Assembly: GCA_035760965.1 (NCBI GenBank)
Contig: DASTRY010000040.1
Span: 1-50,106, forward strand
Direction of reading: 5' to 3'
DNA length: 50,106 nucleotides
Source of the DNA: JADGHX01 sp035760965
Lineage (GTDB): Bacteria; Pseudomonadota; Gammaproteobacteria; Steroidobacterales; Steroidobacteraceae
Shown piece by piece: positions 17,015 to 24,015 of the stretch. Both the position numbers and the translations under genes were made by a program. Below the pieces are notes generated by a model. That model did not search any database and had not been told where the DNA came from. It saw nothing but the letters and a program-made list of their open reading frames with translations. The stretch's first letter is position 1; every line of letters begins with the position of its first letter.

Positions 17015-17091
17015 GCGCCCGTAGCTCAGATGGATAGAGTGGCAGCCTCCGAAGCTGCAGGTCGCTGGTTCGAATCCAGTCGGGCGCGCCA
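17015..17091 (+). tRNA. tRNA-Arg (anticodon CCG), CCA encoded
   Basis: A complete cloverleaf: acceptor GCGCCCG pairs with CGGGCGC (17081-17087), the D arm contains GCTCAGATGGATAGAG, the anticodon stem is GCAGC/GCTGC with loop CTCCGAA (anticodon CCG), and the T arm is GCTGG-TTCGAAT-CCAGT with one G-U pair. Discriminator G is followed by an encoded CCA. A run of seven T at 17096-17102 follows. The next feature is a serine recombinase remnant facing the gene, so its 3' end is the probable integration target of the downstream island. Confidence 0.96.
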
Positions 17092-17739
17092 TCCATTTTT
17101 TTCGCCGGAAATTTCCGCTAACGCACGGAACGGCAACGCCAAATTGGCGGTTTGAAATCCCTCTTTCATCACGTACGGAATCCGGTCCGTAAACGCGAGT
17201 TTCAGCACCGTTCTCTTGTCGTCGAGGCGCGGTGAATTCCAGAGTTTCCAGGGATTTGCGAGAAACTGAAGCGCGGTTTGAAGTGACTCCTCGAAGCTGC
17301 GCGCTGGAGCGCGGCTGTTGGAGAGCTTCTCCGCGATGATTGCCTTCTGTTCTTCGAGCGCGCGGATGCGCCGCTCGTAGGCACCGATCACGGTCGGCGA
17401 CTCGGCCACCGCGATCCTGTCGAGCAACTGCTCGACTGACCTCTCGATCTTGGCCAGCTCTTCCTTGCGCGCACGCACCTCCGCTTCCGTCGCATTTAGG
17501 CGCTCATCCCACAGCGCCTTGAACATCGCGTACGCAAGCTCGAACAGATCCTCGGATGGCTGCAACCGCTGCAACAGAGATTCAAACTCCGACTCGAGTG
17601 TCTCTCGCCGAACCGTCTTCGCACGAGAGACGCAGCCCTGCTTTGGGCAGTAATAATAGGCGAAACTACGCAGACAGAGGGTGCCGGCGAGTTTGCGCCT
17701 GGGAGCCGTTACGGTCTGCGGCAAAACGAATTCACGCAC
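17026..17739 (-). pseudogene. Large serine recombinase, C-terminal remnant
   Basis: The 237-residue frame shows FAYYYCPKQGC, the second half of the recombinase zinc beta-ribbon. A long coiled coil follows (ESEFESLLQRL, EEQKAIIAEKLSNS), then the C-terminal DKRTVLKLAFTDRIPYV typical of large serine integrases. The resolvase catalytic domain with its active-site Ser, the recombinase domain and the first Cys pair of the ribbon are missing. Homology starts abruptly near 17690, only about 60 bp from the start of the divergent gene. The frame has no stop of its own before it runs into tRNA-Arg, ending there as ARLDSNQRP. It cannot be catalytically active as it stands. Confidence 0.75.
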
Positions 17740-17754
17740 AGAGGAGTGTGTACG

Positions 17755-18483
17755 ATGCGCCGAATTGTCCTAATAACGATCGTTGCTGTCGTGCTCGTCG
17801 GCGGGCTCTGGTTCTCGAACAAGAACGCGCAACCTACCGGCCCCGTTTCAACTGCGGCGGTGTCCTCCGTAACGCAGAACGTCCCCACGACTTCGGCGGT
17901 ATCCGATCCGGTTGTGGCAGGTAGCCCGGCGGCTGCGCCTGCCACTACTTCTCAGCGTGGTGTTTTAACTGAGACTGCACTGAGCCCCAAAGAGCCCGCT
18001 CCGCGGGAAACGCAGCCGAACTCAACAGGAACGGCGTCAACCAAACCCACACCAATCGATGTCTCGCCAGGTTTCGAATCGCTGCTTGCGCCCGCCACTG
18101 ACCCACCTGATACGAGCCCCAGCTCGGCCATCGTCCGGCGACACCGCCAACTCCTCACTGAAGTGCGTGACGACGAGTGGGCCGGCCGCGTGGAGCCCGA
18201 CATCCGTCTTTACGTAGAGAAATCGCTAACTGCTGAAGGTCTGGACCCGCAGCGTATCCAACTCTCGGTAATCGAATGCCGCACGACAGGGTGCGAGATA
18301 CAAGCTGCTACTGTCGCACAGATAGAAGACGGCATGAAACCCAACGAACCGCAGATGCTGTTTGGGCGGATGGTTCGCGGGCCGCTCGCCGGTGACTTCG
18401 ACCCCCGAGACATGATGGTGATGGTAACGACGCTGCCTGACGGCCGTCACGGGTACGTCGCGTTTCTCCCTAGAAAGCACTGA
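17755..18483 (+). CDS. Signal-anchored protein with CR-T--CEIQA motif (paralogue 1)
   Basis: A 242-residue protein of unknown function. One N-terminal TM (RRIVLITIVAVVLVGGLW, residues 2-20) anchors a long Pro/Thr/Ser/Ala-rich linker (about 25-115) and a C-terminal domain of about 110 residues. That domain carries ECRTTGCEIQAATV and ends DGRHGYVAFLPRK. The same domain and motif recur in the gene at 19151-19858, so they are paralogues. The paired Cys (C-x5-C) would be periplasmic and could form a disulfide. ATG 17755 has GAGGAG eight bases upstream, which decides the start over the GTG at 17746. It is convergent with the tRNA-like element at 18516-18755. Confidence 0.72.
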   Translation: MRRIVLITIVAVVLVGGLWFSNKNAQPTGPVSTAAVSSVTQNVPTTSAVSDPVVAGSPAAAPATTSQRGVLTETALSPKEPAPRETQPNSTGTASTKPTPIDVSPGFESLLAPATDPPDTSPSSAIVRRHRQLLTEVRDDEWAGRVEPDIRLYVEKSLTAEGLDPQRIQLSVIECRTTGCEIQAATVAQIEDGMKPNEPQMLFGRMVRGPLAGDFDPRDMMVMVTTLPDGRHGYVAFLPRKH

Positions 18484-18515
18484 GGACCAGAGAGGCGCGT
18501 CAAAGCGAGCTTTTG

Positions 18516-18755
18516 AGGTTAGGGCAGGATTTGAACCTGCGATGTGTCCTTGTCTGCCGCTTGAATTTCCTTTTCCACGAGATCGTCGAAGCGCTCGTTG
18601 CTTGAGGCCCCTGAATGCGTCATCGCTCACGGCGTCGGGTCATTGCGCGTCAGCGCTTCAATCCCCTCGGTTCAAAATGAAACCCCTCTTGCCCAGGCTC
18701 TCGATGGACAGGCTGCTTCCGAGACAGCTGCGTTCAACCACTCCGCCACCTAACC
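18516..18755 (-). ncRNA. Giant-variable-arm tRNA-like element 1 (anticodon CGG)
   Basis: Read on the minus strand from 18755. Acceptor GGTTAGG pairs with CCTAACC (18517-18523), then TG, D arm GCG-GAGTGGTTGAA-CGC, A26 and anticodon stem GCTGT/GCAGC with loop CTCGGAA. After that TGTCC pairs with GGACA about 145 nt later, and the T arm GCAGG-TTCAAAT-CCTGC closes the cloverleaf. Discriminator is U; no CCA is encoded. The giant variable arm contains the hairpin GCGC-TGAC-GCGC at offset 99, GCAAC at offset 154 and CTTCGAC at offset 164, shared with the two other copies. It lies 98 nt after the Cys-rich peptide gene on the same strand. Function unknown. Confidence 0.8.
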
Positions 18756-18853
18756 ACGGACACCCTCGGCGTTAACGCATTCGCCAGTCCCGCGACCTTT
18801 GCGTCAGCAACCGGCCGCGCGCTGTGCGAACGCGCTGACGCAGCGCGCTGCAA

Positions 18854-19081
18854 CTAGCATCCGCCACCGCCGCATCCATAGTTCCACTCCAGGCAGCCAT
18901 TCGCGTCGGCCTGACAATTGTACGCACCCGAAGGCACAAAAATGCAGGCGTACGAGCCTCCTATGGTTCCGCAGCTTTGGCACGCTTGCACCGTAACAAT
19001 CTTGTCGCCTGAGAAGGCATAGGTTGCCATCCCGATTGCGACTGTACGCACAACGATCCCTGTCAGTCTTGATTTACCCAC
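18854..19081 (-). CDS. Small Cys-rich exported peptide (75 aa)
   Basis: From GTG 19081, with AAGGAG at ideal spacing, the product is 75 residues. The basic start MGKSRLTG is followed by a hydrophobic stretch (IVVRTVAIGMATYAFS, about 9-24). The C-terminal 42 residues hold seven Cys: CQSC, YAC, YNC, NGC, YGC and a terminal GGGGC. I do not recognise the family. The layout of a short signal-like segment plus a Cys/Gly-rich tail fits an exported disulfide-rich peptide or a RiPP-like precursor. It is the last gene of a minus-strand operon encoding a signal peptidase and a thioredoxin-rhodanese protein, which would be suitable partners. A longer form starting at 19132 lacks the ribosome site. Confidence 0.65.
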   Translation of the reverse strand: MGKSRLTGIVVRTVAIGMATYAFSGDKIVTVQACQSCGTIGGSYACIFVPSGAYNCQADANGCLEWNYGCGGGGC

Positions 19082-19150
19082 GGCACTCTCCTTGTTGAGT
19101 CTGTTCGTTCGCGCGATGGTAGGCGCGAACATCGGCTTCCACGCGACCTC

Positions 19151-19858
19151 TCACTGCCTACGAATCAGGTATGCCCAATAGACGGTTCTTCCATCCATCC
19201 TCGAAACGAACAATTGCATGTCTTCGATGTCGATCTTCGCCCAAGGCTGGCGGAGCATGGTGCTCAGAAATTGCTGGCCTTCGCGCATTCCATTCTCGGT
19301 CGCTTGCGCATCTGCGGCTTGAATCTCACATCTTGTGGATCGGCACGAAACGGACAGAAGTTCGAATACCGGCGCCGTTGTTTTCTTGCCGTAGTGGTCG
19401 AAAAGATTCCGCTCGATTCCCTCACTCCACGCAGTGTCTCTAGGCTCCTGCTCGAACTCTTCGTGCCTCGCCACCCATGCTTGAATGAGTGGATCCTTCG
19501 GATGCTGACTGATCCATTCCAAGTGCACCGATGAAAGCGGCGTCGGCGCAGCCTCAGATGTGGGCATCACATGCGAAGACAACTGAACCGCAGACCGTTC
19601 CGATCCGCTGGGTCGCGCCACTGGCGCTGTGAGAGCTTTCTCATCGGCCGAGCGGTTGCTCGATTTCGCCGGACTCCGCGAGACCGGCACCGCTTGTGCC
19701 GGAGAGACTGCGGTTAGTGGAGCAGACGACGCCTTCTTGGTCTGCGCCATAGACTCGTCGCGCGGCTCGTCTTCGGCGTTCAGAAACACCGCTGCCGTAA
19801 GCGCCGAAGCCACTACAACCGCTAGGAAGCTCGCAATTCGAGTTTTAGTGGTTTCCAT
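19151..19858 (-). CDS. Signal-anchored protein with CR-T--CEIQA motif (paralogue 2)
   Basis: A 235-residue protein built like the product of 17755-18483: N-terminal TM (RIASFLAVVVASALTAAVFL, about 7-26), a low-complexity Ser/Ala/Pro linker to about residue 110, then a domain with SCRSTRCEIQAADA ending DGRTVYWAYLIRRQ. The C-x5-C pair is conserved between the two while linkers have diverged, so selection acts on the C-terminal domain. The start at 19858 has a GGGAG site. It sits 34 nt downstream of the S26 peptidase gene and 69 nt upstream of the Cys-rich peptide gene, in one likely transcript. Function unknown. Confidence 0.75.
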   Translation of the reverse strand: METTKTRIASFLAVVVASALTAAVFLNAEDEPRDESMAQTKKASSAPLTAVSPAQAVPVSRSPAKSSNRSADEKALTAPVARPSGSERSAVQLSSHVMPTSEAAPTPLSSVHLEWISQHPKDPLIQAWVARHEEFEQEPRDTAWSEGIERNLFDHYGKKTTAPVFELLSVSCRSTRCEIQAADAQATENGMREGQQFLSTMLRQPWAKIDIEDMQLFVSRMDGRTVYWAYLIRRQ

Positions 19859-19892
19859 CCTTCACTCCCTCGCCGTACCACTTCAGGCTCCT

Positions 19893-20411
19893 CTATGCTG
19901 CGCACTTGCACGTCGATGGACTTCTGTTCAGCAATCTGAACGCAACGACATCCACAACAAGTCTTCTGTCAATCGTTCCAAAGATCCTTGAATCGGTTGA
20001 CATCGCTTGATTGTCACCAAGAACGTAGATCTGGCCGTCCGGGATGATGTATTCCTTCACATCGAAAAGGCCATCAATCGATCTCCAGTTCTCGTTACGT
20101 ACGCGGCGATCCAGGCATGCGGTAACCGCTCTCGGCACTTGCTTGTCATTGATGAAAATCACCCCGTTCTCGGCGCGGATGTGATCCCTCCCTTCCGCAA
20201 CGACACGCTTGAGGAGCTGGCCGTATGTAGGGTGGCTGACGACGACGACCTTGCCCCGAAGGGAGCGGCCGGGCGTCGCTGACGTTGCGACGAGCAGATC
20301 GCCATCGCAGTACGTGGCCGCCATAGAATTCCGCGAGACCCGCACGATGTCGAAGTGAACGGAAATTGCAGCGAGAGCCGCGATCGACACTGCAATCAAC
20401 CATCTCCTCAC
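19893..20411 (-). CDS. S26 family signal peptidase
   Basis: A 172-residue type I signal peptidase-like protein with an N-terminal membrane segment (LIAVSIAALAAISV). Catalytic Ser29 lies in VSRNSMAATYCDGD, Lys68 in LLKRVVAEGRD, and box E reads YVLGDNQAMSTDSRIFGTI. All expected catalytic boxes are present but the protein is short and lacks the large second domain of LepB, like TraF/SipS-type dedicated peptidases. It starts at GTG 20411, overlapping the stop of the thioredoxin-rhodanese gene (GTGA). Its place in the operon suggests it processes the exported products encoded beside it, such as the Cys-rich peptide (inference). Confidence 0.85.
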   Translation of the reverse strand: MRRWLIAVSIAALAAISVHFDIVRVSRNSMAATYCDGDLLVATSATPGRSLRGKVVVVSHPTYGQLLKRVVAEGRDHIRAENGVIFINDKQVPRAVTACLDRRVRNENWRSIDGLFDVKEYIIPDGQIYVLGDNQAMSTDSRIFGTIDRRLVVDVVAFRLLNRSPSTCKCAA

Positions 20412-21391
20412 GTTCGCGGCTCCGAAACATCCAGCACCACGCGCGGCAAACTTACTGGCGCCGATGACACCGTTTGAATACTTGCTTCGCGAAGACCGCT
20501 GCCATGGGTGTCTAGCACGCGTACGTCCCCGAAACCGGCCATGTTGAATAGCAATACACTTGCTCCGCAGAGCGTGTTTGCGTCAGCAACCGGTGTGGGC
20601 CTGGGGGCGGCACTTGCTGACCTGCAGATTACGACGACGATTGAATCCATCGGAACTTCATGGGGCGCTCGCTGCACGAGCTCGTCCGCTGGAATATTTC
20701 GCGCATCGGCTATGTGCGAAGCATTGAACCACCGCCGCTCGCGCGTATCGATCAGTGCGAGTTTGTGTCCTTGCTGCTTCAGTGCTTTCAGATCGTCTAC
20801 GCTAAGGATGTTCATCCCGGAGTGCGGGGCCGGCTTCGCCCCGGAATGCTGACTGTGCGCAGCATGGGGCGAGAGTACACGAAGCACATCCTCCTCCTGC
20901 TCAGGTGACAGCCGACCTATCCAGGACTGCAGGACCCTTCCGCGTTCATCAGTCAATATCAGTGTTGGGGTTCCCGTGATCCCAATGGTGCTGAGTTTCA
21001 CCCGCCGCAGCACGTCCATTCGCACCCCATGAATCGCGAGAAAGTCAGTTGCCGCGTCTTCCGGCTCGGGAAAAAGAGCAATAGTGCGTAAGGACCGGCC
21101 GTCTGAGAGTCTGCTCAGCTTCTCGTAGAACGGAAGGCTGTCACGGCAATAGGGGCAAGTCATGGACAGGCCGAATACAAGATTACGAGCGGACAGGCCC
21201 CACTCCACAGACGGCACGTTTAGGGCTTCGCCCGCGCGAGGAGCGCGCATCGACGGTGACGCGAGGGAATTGTTCTCCGTGGGCACCTTGCTCGCGAATC
21301 TGCCTGCAAATGTGCCCGCGAGGATGGCGAGAAGCAGAACACTCACGGCGTTGAGCGACCATTCGAAGTACCGTGTCCATCTGCCGCTCAT
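20408..21391 (-). CDS. Membrane-anchored thioredoxin-like/rhodanese fusion
   Basis: A 327-residue protein. A TM anchor (about 13-32) is followed by a periplasmic thioredoxin fold with C79-P-Y-C82 in GLSMTCPYCRDSLPF and the cis-Pro loop ITGTPTLILTDERG. A linker then leads to a rhodanese-like domain with LALIDTRERRWFNASHIADA and the candidate active-site Cys in VVVICRSA. ATG 21391 is preceded by GGGGAG and follows the TonB-C-like gene by one base. CPYC is closer to glutaredoxin or DsbA-type oxidising motifs than to CGPC. Fusing disulfide chemistry with a sulfur-transfer domain on the periplasmic side is unusual and suggests thiol or persulfide handling of a dedicated substrate. Confidence 0.82.
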   Translation of the reverse strand: MSGRWTRYFEWSLNAVSVLLLAILAGTFAGRFASKVPTENNSLASPSMRAPRAGEALNVPSVEWGLSARNLVFGLSMTCPYCRDSLPFYEKLSRLSDGRSLRTIALFPEPEDAATDFLAIHGVRMDVLRRVKLSTIGITGTPTLILTDERGRVLQSWIGRLSPEQEEDVLRVLSPHAAHSQHSGAKPAPHSGMNILSVDDLKALKQQGHKLALIDTRERRWFNASHIADARNIPADELVQRAPHEVPMDSIVVVICRSASAAPRPTPVADANTLCGASVLLFNMAGFGDVRVLDTHGSGLREASIQTVSSAPVSLPRVVLDVSEPRT

Positions 21392-21392
21392 T

Positions 21393-21803
21393 TCATGCTC
21401 CCCTACTAGGCGCGGGAAGGGCTTGCTGAACTGTGATGCCACCCCTTCCATCAGCGATGGAGTAGAAGAATATCTTCGTCCAGTAGCGGACCGACGATTC
21501 GCCGCCGATCGCTCGAAAGGTCCATCCGCTCAACGCACTTTGCACGCAGTGCGCGACGAGCAGCGTGGGCGCCTCGAGGATGCCGATTGAGATAAGACGG
21601 CCGTCCGGAGTTACTTCGATTTCTGCAACGACGACACCTGTCGATGCGGCGGGATCGCGGGGACACGAACAGGCAGGAGCCACTCGCCTCTCGATGAAAC
21701 TGAGCATCCAAGACTCCTGCACCATGAAATGCTCGAGCGACGTCGCGGACCACGCCGCAGGCGCCAAGGCTAAAGCGGCCAAAACTGAGAGAGGGCGGCG
21801 CAT
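21393..21803 (-). CDS. Small exported TonB C-terminal-like protein
   Basis: A 136-residue protein with a clear signal peptide (MRRPLSVLAALALAPAAWSA) and a domain resembling TonB C-terminal/energy-transducer folds: VVVAEIEVTPDGRLISIGI, then CVQSALSGWTFRAIGG and a final strand. A CSC pair and a further Cys are present. It has no TM anchor or Pro-rich spacer, so it is not a classical TonB; such stand-alone domains occur in periplasmic proteins of xanthomonad-like bacteria. ATG 21803 has AGGTGA at good spacing, making it the first gene of the five-gene minus-strand operon ending at the Cys-rich peptide. Confidence 0.62.
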   Translation of the reverse strand: MRRPLSVLAALALAPAAWSATSLEHFMVQESWMLSFIERRVAPACSCPRDPAASTGVVVAEIEVTPDGRLISIGILEAPTLLVAHCVQSALSGWTFRAIGGESSVRYWTKIFFYSIADGRGGITVQQALPAPSRGA

Positions 21804-22235
21804 TCCATTGTCACCTGATCGTTCCTTATCAGAACTGTTACGCCGAGTACCAGAGTGGATACAAGTCGTCAGCGCCTCAATGCGCGGCCCGTTGTCGATG
21901 CGACTGCCGGCGCAATCTGCCTAAGTGCTCGCCGCGGCTCGAACCAGGGGAACAGTTGCGACGGGTACACGCTGATTCCAGCGCTACTGCGGTCGATCTT
22001 TGTAGTGTTGGGTTGTGATCGAGCAGCCGCATAACAAACGGCGATTGGCGTGAACCGGCGATAGCGACAGTATCTATTCCAATACTCCAATGGCGAGACA
22101 GACGCACTGAGAATGCCAAGGAGCCAGTAAATCCGCGCTCATGCGAGCGACCGCTGGGTCAAACTCTCCGGGGTACTTGATCGGGAATGTGAGTGCGAGC
22201 CGATACTGCTGCAGTCTTGTTGAGACGGAGGCGCC
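21804..22235. other. 432-bp divergent intergenic region in the island
   Basis: Lies between the leftward redox/export operon and the rightward dsbA-like gene, so it should hold both promoters. I see no RNA gene, no long repeat and no ORF with a convincing ribosome site. Composition is visibly less GC-rich than the core genome. Confidence 0.45.
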
Positions 22236-22919
22236 GTGCGTCATTTCATTACTTCGATCGCGTTCGCACTATTCGCCACGATCAGCTACGCCGGATCTCC
22301 GGGGTCTCCTGCCGGCTGGCAGGAGGGCGTGCACTACACAAAACTCGAATCAGTAGCACCCCGAGTGACGCCGCCCGGCACGATCGAAGTTGTGCAAGTG
22401 TTTCGTTATTCGTGCAGCGTGTGCAACGCCTTTGAGCCCCACCTCGTGGCATGGATTGCGCGGAAGCCGAGAGACGTCGCGTTTGTGAGAATTCCGGTGA
22501 CGTGGACTCAATCCGACAGAGCGGAAGCAAGACTGTTCCTGACGTTGCACGCCCTTCATCGCGAAGACCTGCACCAAGCAGTCTATGATGCGTTTCACAA
22601 GGAAAAGATGCGGTTGAACGCACCCCTACAGGGAGATTCGATGCTGCTGCAAGCTAAATTCGCCGATGCGCACGGAGTGCGCGCGGACGAGTTCAAGCGC
22701 GCGTTCTCCTCGCAGACAATCGATCAGGAAATCACTCGTGCAGCACAGCAAGTCCATCGCTACAGAGTGACGGGCACGCCGTCGATCGTGGTGGACGGAA
22801 AGTACACGACGAGCATGGGGCAGGCGGGCGGCGCCGAGAAGCTGATCGCGCTCATCGACTACTTGGTTGCCTTGGAGCGCCGGGAGAGCACGCGGCGATT
22901 GTCCACGGTGAATCGTTGA
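22236..22919 (+). CDS. DsbA/DsbL-like thiol:disulfide oxidoreductase
   Basis: A 227-residue periplasmic protein. The signal peptide MRHFITSIAFALFATISYAG precedes a DsbA thioredoxin fold with an alpha-helical insertion. The redox motif is C60-S-V-C63 in FRYSCSVCNAFEP and the cis-Pro loop is VTGTPSIVVDGKY. CSVC replaces the usual CPHC, so redox potential may differ. It starts at GTG 22236 with GGAGG close upstream. It is divergent from the redox/export operon and 40 nt upstream of tRNA-like element 2. Together with the thioredoxin-rhodanese protein it could oxidise the Cys-rich peptide (inference). Confidence 0.88.
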   Translation: MRHFITSIAFALFATISYAGSPGSPAGWQEGVHYTKLESVAPRVTPPGTIEVVQVFRYSCSVCNAFEPHLVAWIARKPRDVAFVRIPVTWTQSDRAEARLFLTLHALHREDLHQAVYDAFHKEKMRLNAPLQGDSMLLQAKFADAHGVRADEFKRAFSSQTIDQEITRAAQQVHRYRVTGTPSIVVDGKYTTSMGQAGGAEKLIALIDYLVALERRESTRRLSTVNR

Positions 22920-22959
22920 TAGCCGCCGCGCGAAGCGGAACTAGATATGTACGACCGAT

Positions 22960-23201
22960 GGTTAGGTGGCGGAGTGGTCGAACGCACCTGCCTATCAAGC
23001 AGTCTGTCCAGGGAAAGCCACTTCACTGCGGTTTCAGAAGCGTCGAGCGTCTAAGGTTGGAGCGCTAACGCGCAATGAGCCGTCAAACGCGAATGCCTTG
23101 CAATCAGAGCTTCAAGCAACGGAGCTCTTCGACCAACGCATCGAGCGAAACTCAAGGTGGCGTAATAGGACGCATCGCAGGTTCGAATCCTGCCCTAACC
23201 T
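22960..23201 (+). ncRNA. Giant-variable-arm tRNA-like element 2 (anticodon AUC)
   Basis: Acceptor GGTTAGG (22960-22966) pairs with CCTAACC (23194-23200). The D arm is GCG-GAGTGGTCGAA-CGC. The anticodon stem CCTGC/GCAGT has one terminal mismatch and loop CTATCAA. TGTCC then pairs with GGACG across about 145 nt, and the T arm is GCAGG-TTCGAAT-CCTGC. Discriminator U, no CCA. Conserved insert blocks: hairpin GCGC-TAAC-GCGC at 23062-23073 (offset 102), GCAAC at 23116 (offset 156) and CTTCGAC at 23127 (offset 167). Total 242 nt, almost identical in length to the other copies despite diverged sequence. It follows the dsbA-like gene and precedes element 3 by 56 nt. Confidence 0.8.
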
Positions 23202-23257
23202 GAATACTTTCGAGTCGCGCATAGTGGAGAGCAGACCGAACAGCAAATGAAGTCGAT

Positions 23258-23498
23258 GGTTAGGTGGCGGAGCGGTCGAACGCAGCTGTCTCGCAAACAG
23301 CTTGTCCGCAGTAAGAGACTCTGTGCAGGGATTCATCGCATTGAGCGCAGGATCGAAGTGCTAACGCGCAATGAGCTACCAACATCAGCGGGAACGCATT
23401 CGAGCTTCGTGCAACGAGTCTTCGACGGGTCTCATGGAGCGAGAAACCCGGGCACATCGAACCAGGACACGTCGCAGGTTCGAATCCTGCCCTAACCT
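23258..23498 (+). ncRNA. Giant-variable-arm tRNA-like element 3 (anticodon CGC)
   Basis: Acceptor GGTTAGG (23258-23264) pairs with CCTAACC (23491-23497). The D arm is GCG-GAGCGGTCGAA-CGC and the anticodon stem GCTGT/ACAGC is fully paired with loop CTCGCAA. TGTCC pairs with GGACA across about 145 nt; the T arm is GCAGG-TTCGAAT-CCTGC. Discriminator U, no CCA. The 5' half closely follows bacterial tRNA-Ser(CGA), with the anticodon changed by one base. Insert blocks: GTGC-TAAC-GCGC at 23358-23369 (offset 100), GCAAC at 23411 (offset 153), CTTCGAC at 23420 (offset 162). It ends 6 nt before the lasso B-like frame. Confidence 0.8.
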
Positions 23499-23504
23499 GA
23501 GCCT

Positions 23505-23921
23505 ATGTCAGGAGAGTCGCAATCCTACTTTCTCACCGCTCACGTGTACCTATGCATCACCGATGACTACGCGGTTATGCTGGATCTGCGGCGGGACACA
23601 TACGTAGCGGTCAATCGTGACCAGATGAACAGCCTCGCCGCGTGCGTGAGAGGATGGCCCGCGATCGATGCAACGGATTCGTCAGGAGAGATCGCCCACG
23701 AGTGCTTAGATCCGGTAGTGAGCAAGCTGATCGCAGCCAACATGTTTACGAACTCACCCGCATCCGGCAAGGAGGCGCGACCGGTCGAGATACCACGTCC
23801 CGACGTTGCACTTGTGATCGAGGACCTGGAGGTGCGACCCGAGGTGAGGTTCGTTGACGTCGCGCGCTTTCTCTACGCGTCGGCGATTTCGACTTCGCGA
23901 AAGAGGGCTCCAACTACGTAG
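23505..23921 (+). pseudogene. Truncated lasso peptide B protein (RRE part only)
   Basis: The 138-residue frame starts MSGESQSYFLTAHVYLCITD and continues YAVMLDLRRDTYVAVN, the PqqD-like RiPP recognition element at the N-terminus of lasso B proteins, where it binds the precursor leader. It ends with DVARFLYASA, the point at which the transglutaminase-like cysteine protease domain normally begins. That domain is absent in all frames downstream. There is no lasso C (asparagine synthetase-like) gene or clear precursor nearby. A stand-alone RRE protein would normally be shorter (about 80-90 residues), so I favour a truncated gene, but a functional discrete RRE is not excluded. Confidence 0.55.
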
Positions 23922-24015
23922 TCGTAGCGTAGCGTGTTGCCGCAACGGCAGCAGGGTCCAGAGCTGCCGTGAGCGCGATGCGCGGTCTGAAGTGCGCAAG
24001 CCGAGCGACAAGTGT

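Noticed and set aside
17026..17091. Protein-coding tail ARLDSNQRPAASEAATLSI
   Set aside because: This is the minus-strand translation of tRNA-Arg; a common artefact next to tRNA genes, not evidence of a real recombinase C-terminus.
22966..23250. Open frame across tRNA-like element 2
   Set aside because: It is created by the RNA element itself; the conserved features are RNA stems at fixed offsets, and no frame is shared with elements 1 or 3.
18516..23498. Group I intron or tmRNA explanation for the tRNA-like elements
   Set aside because: The insertion is after the anticodon stem, not in the anticodon loop; I see no P7/P3 core motifs, and no tag-like ORF or tmRNA pseudoknot layout. A dedicated model search would be needed to exclude distant relatives.
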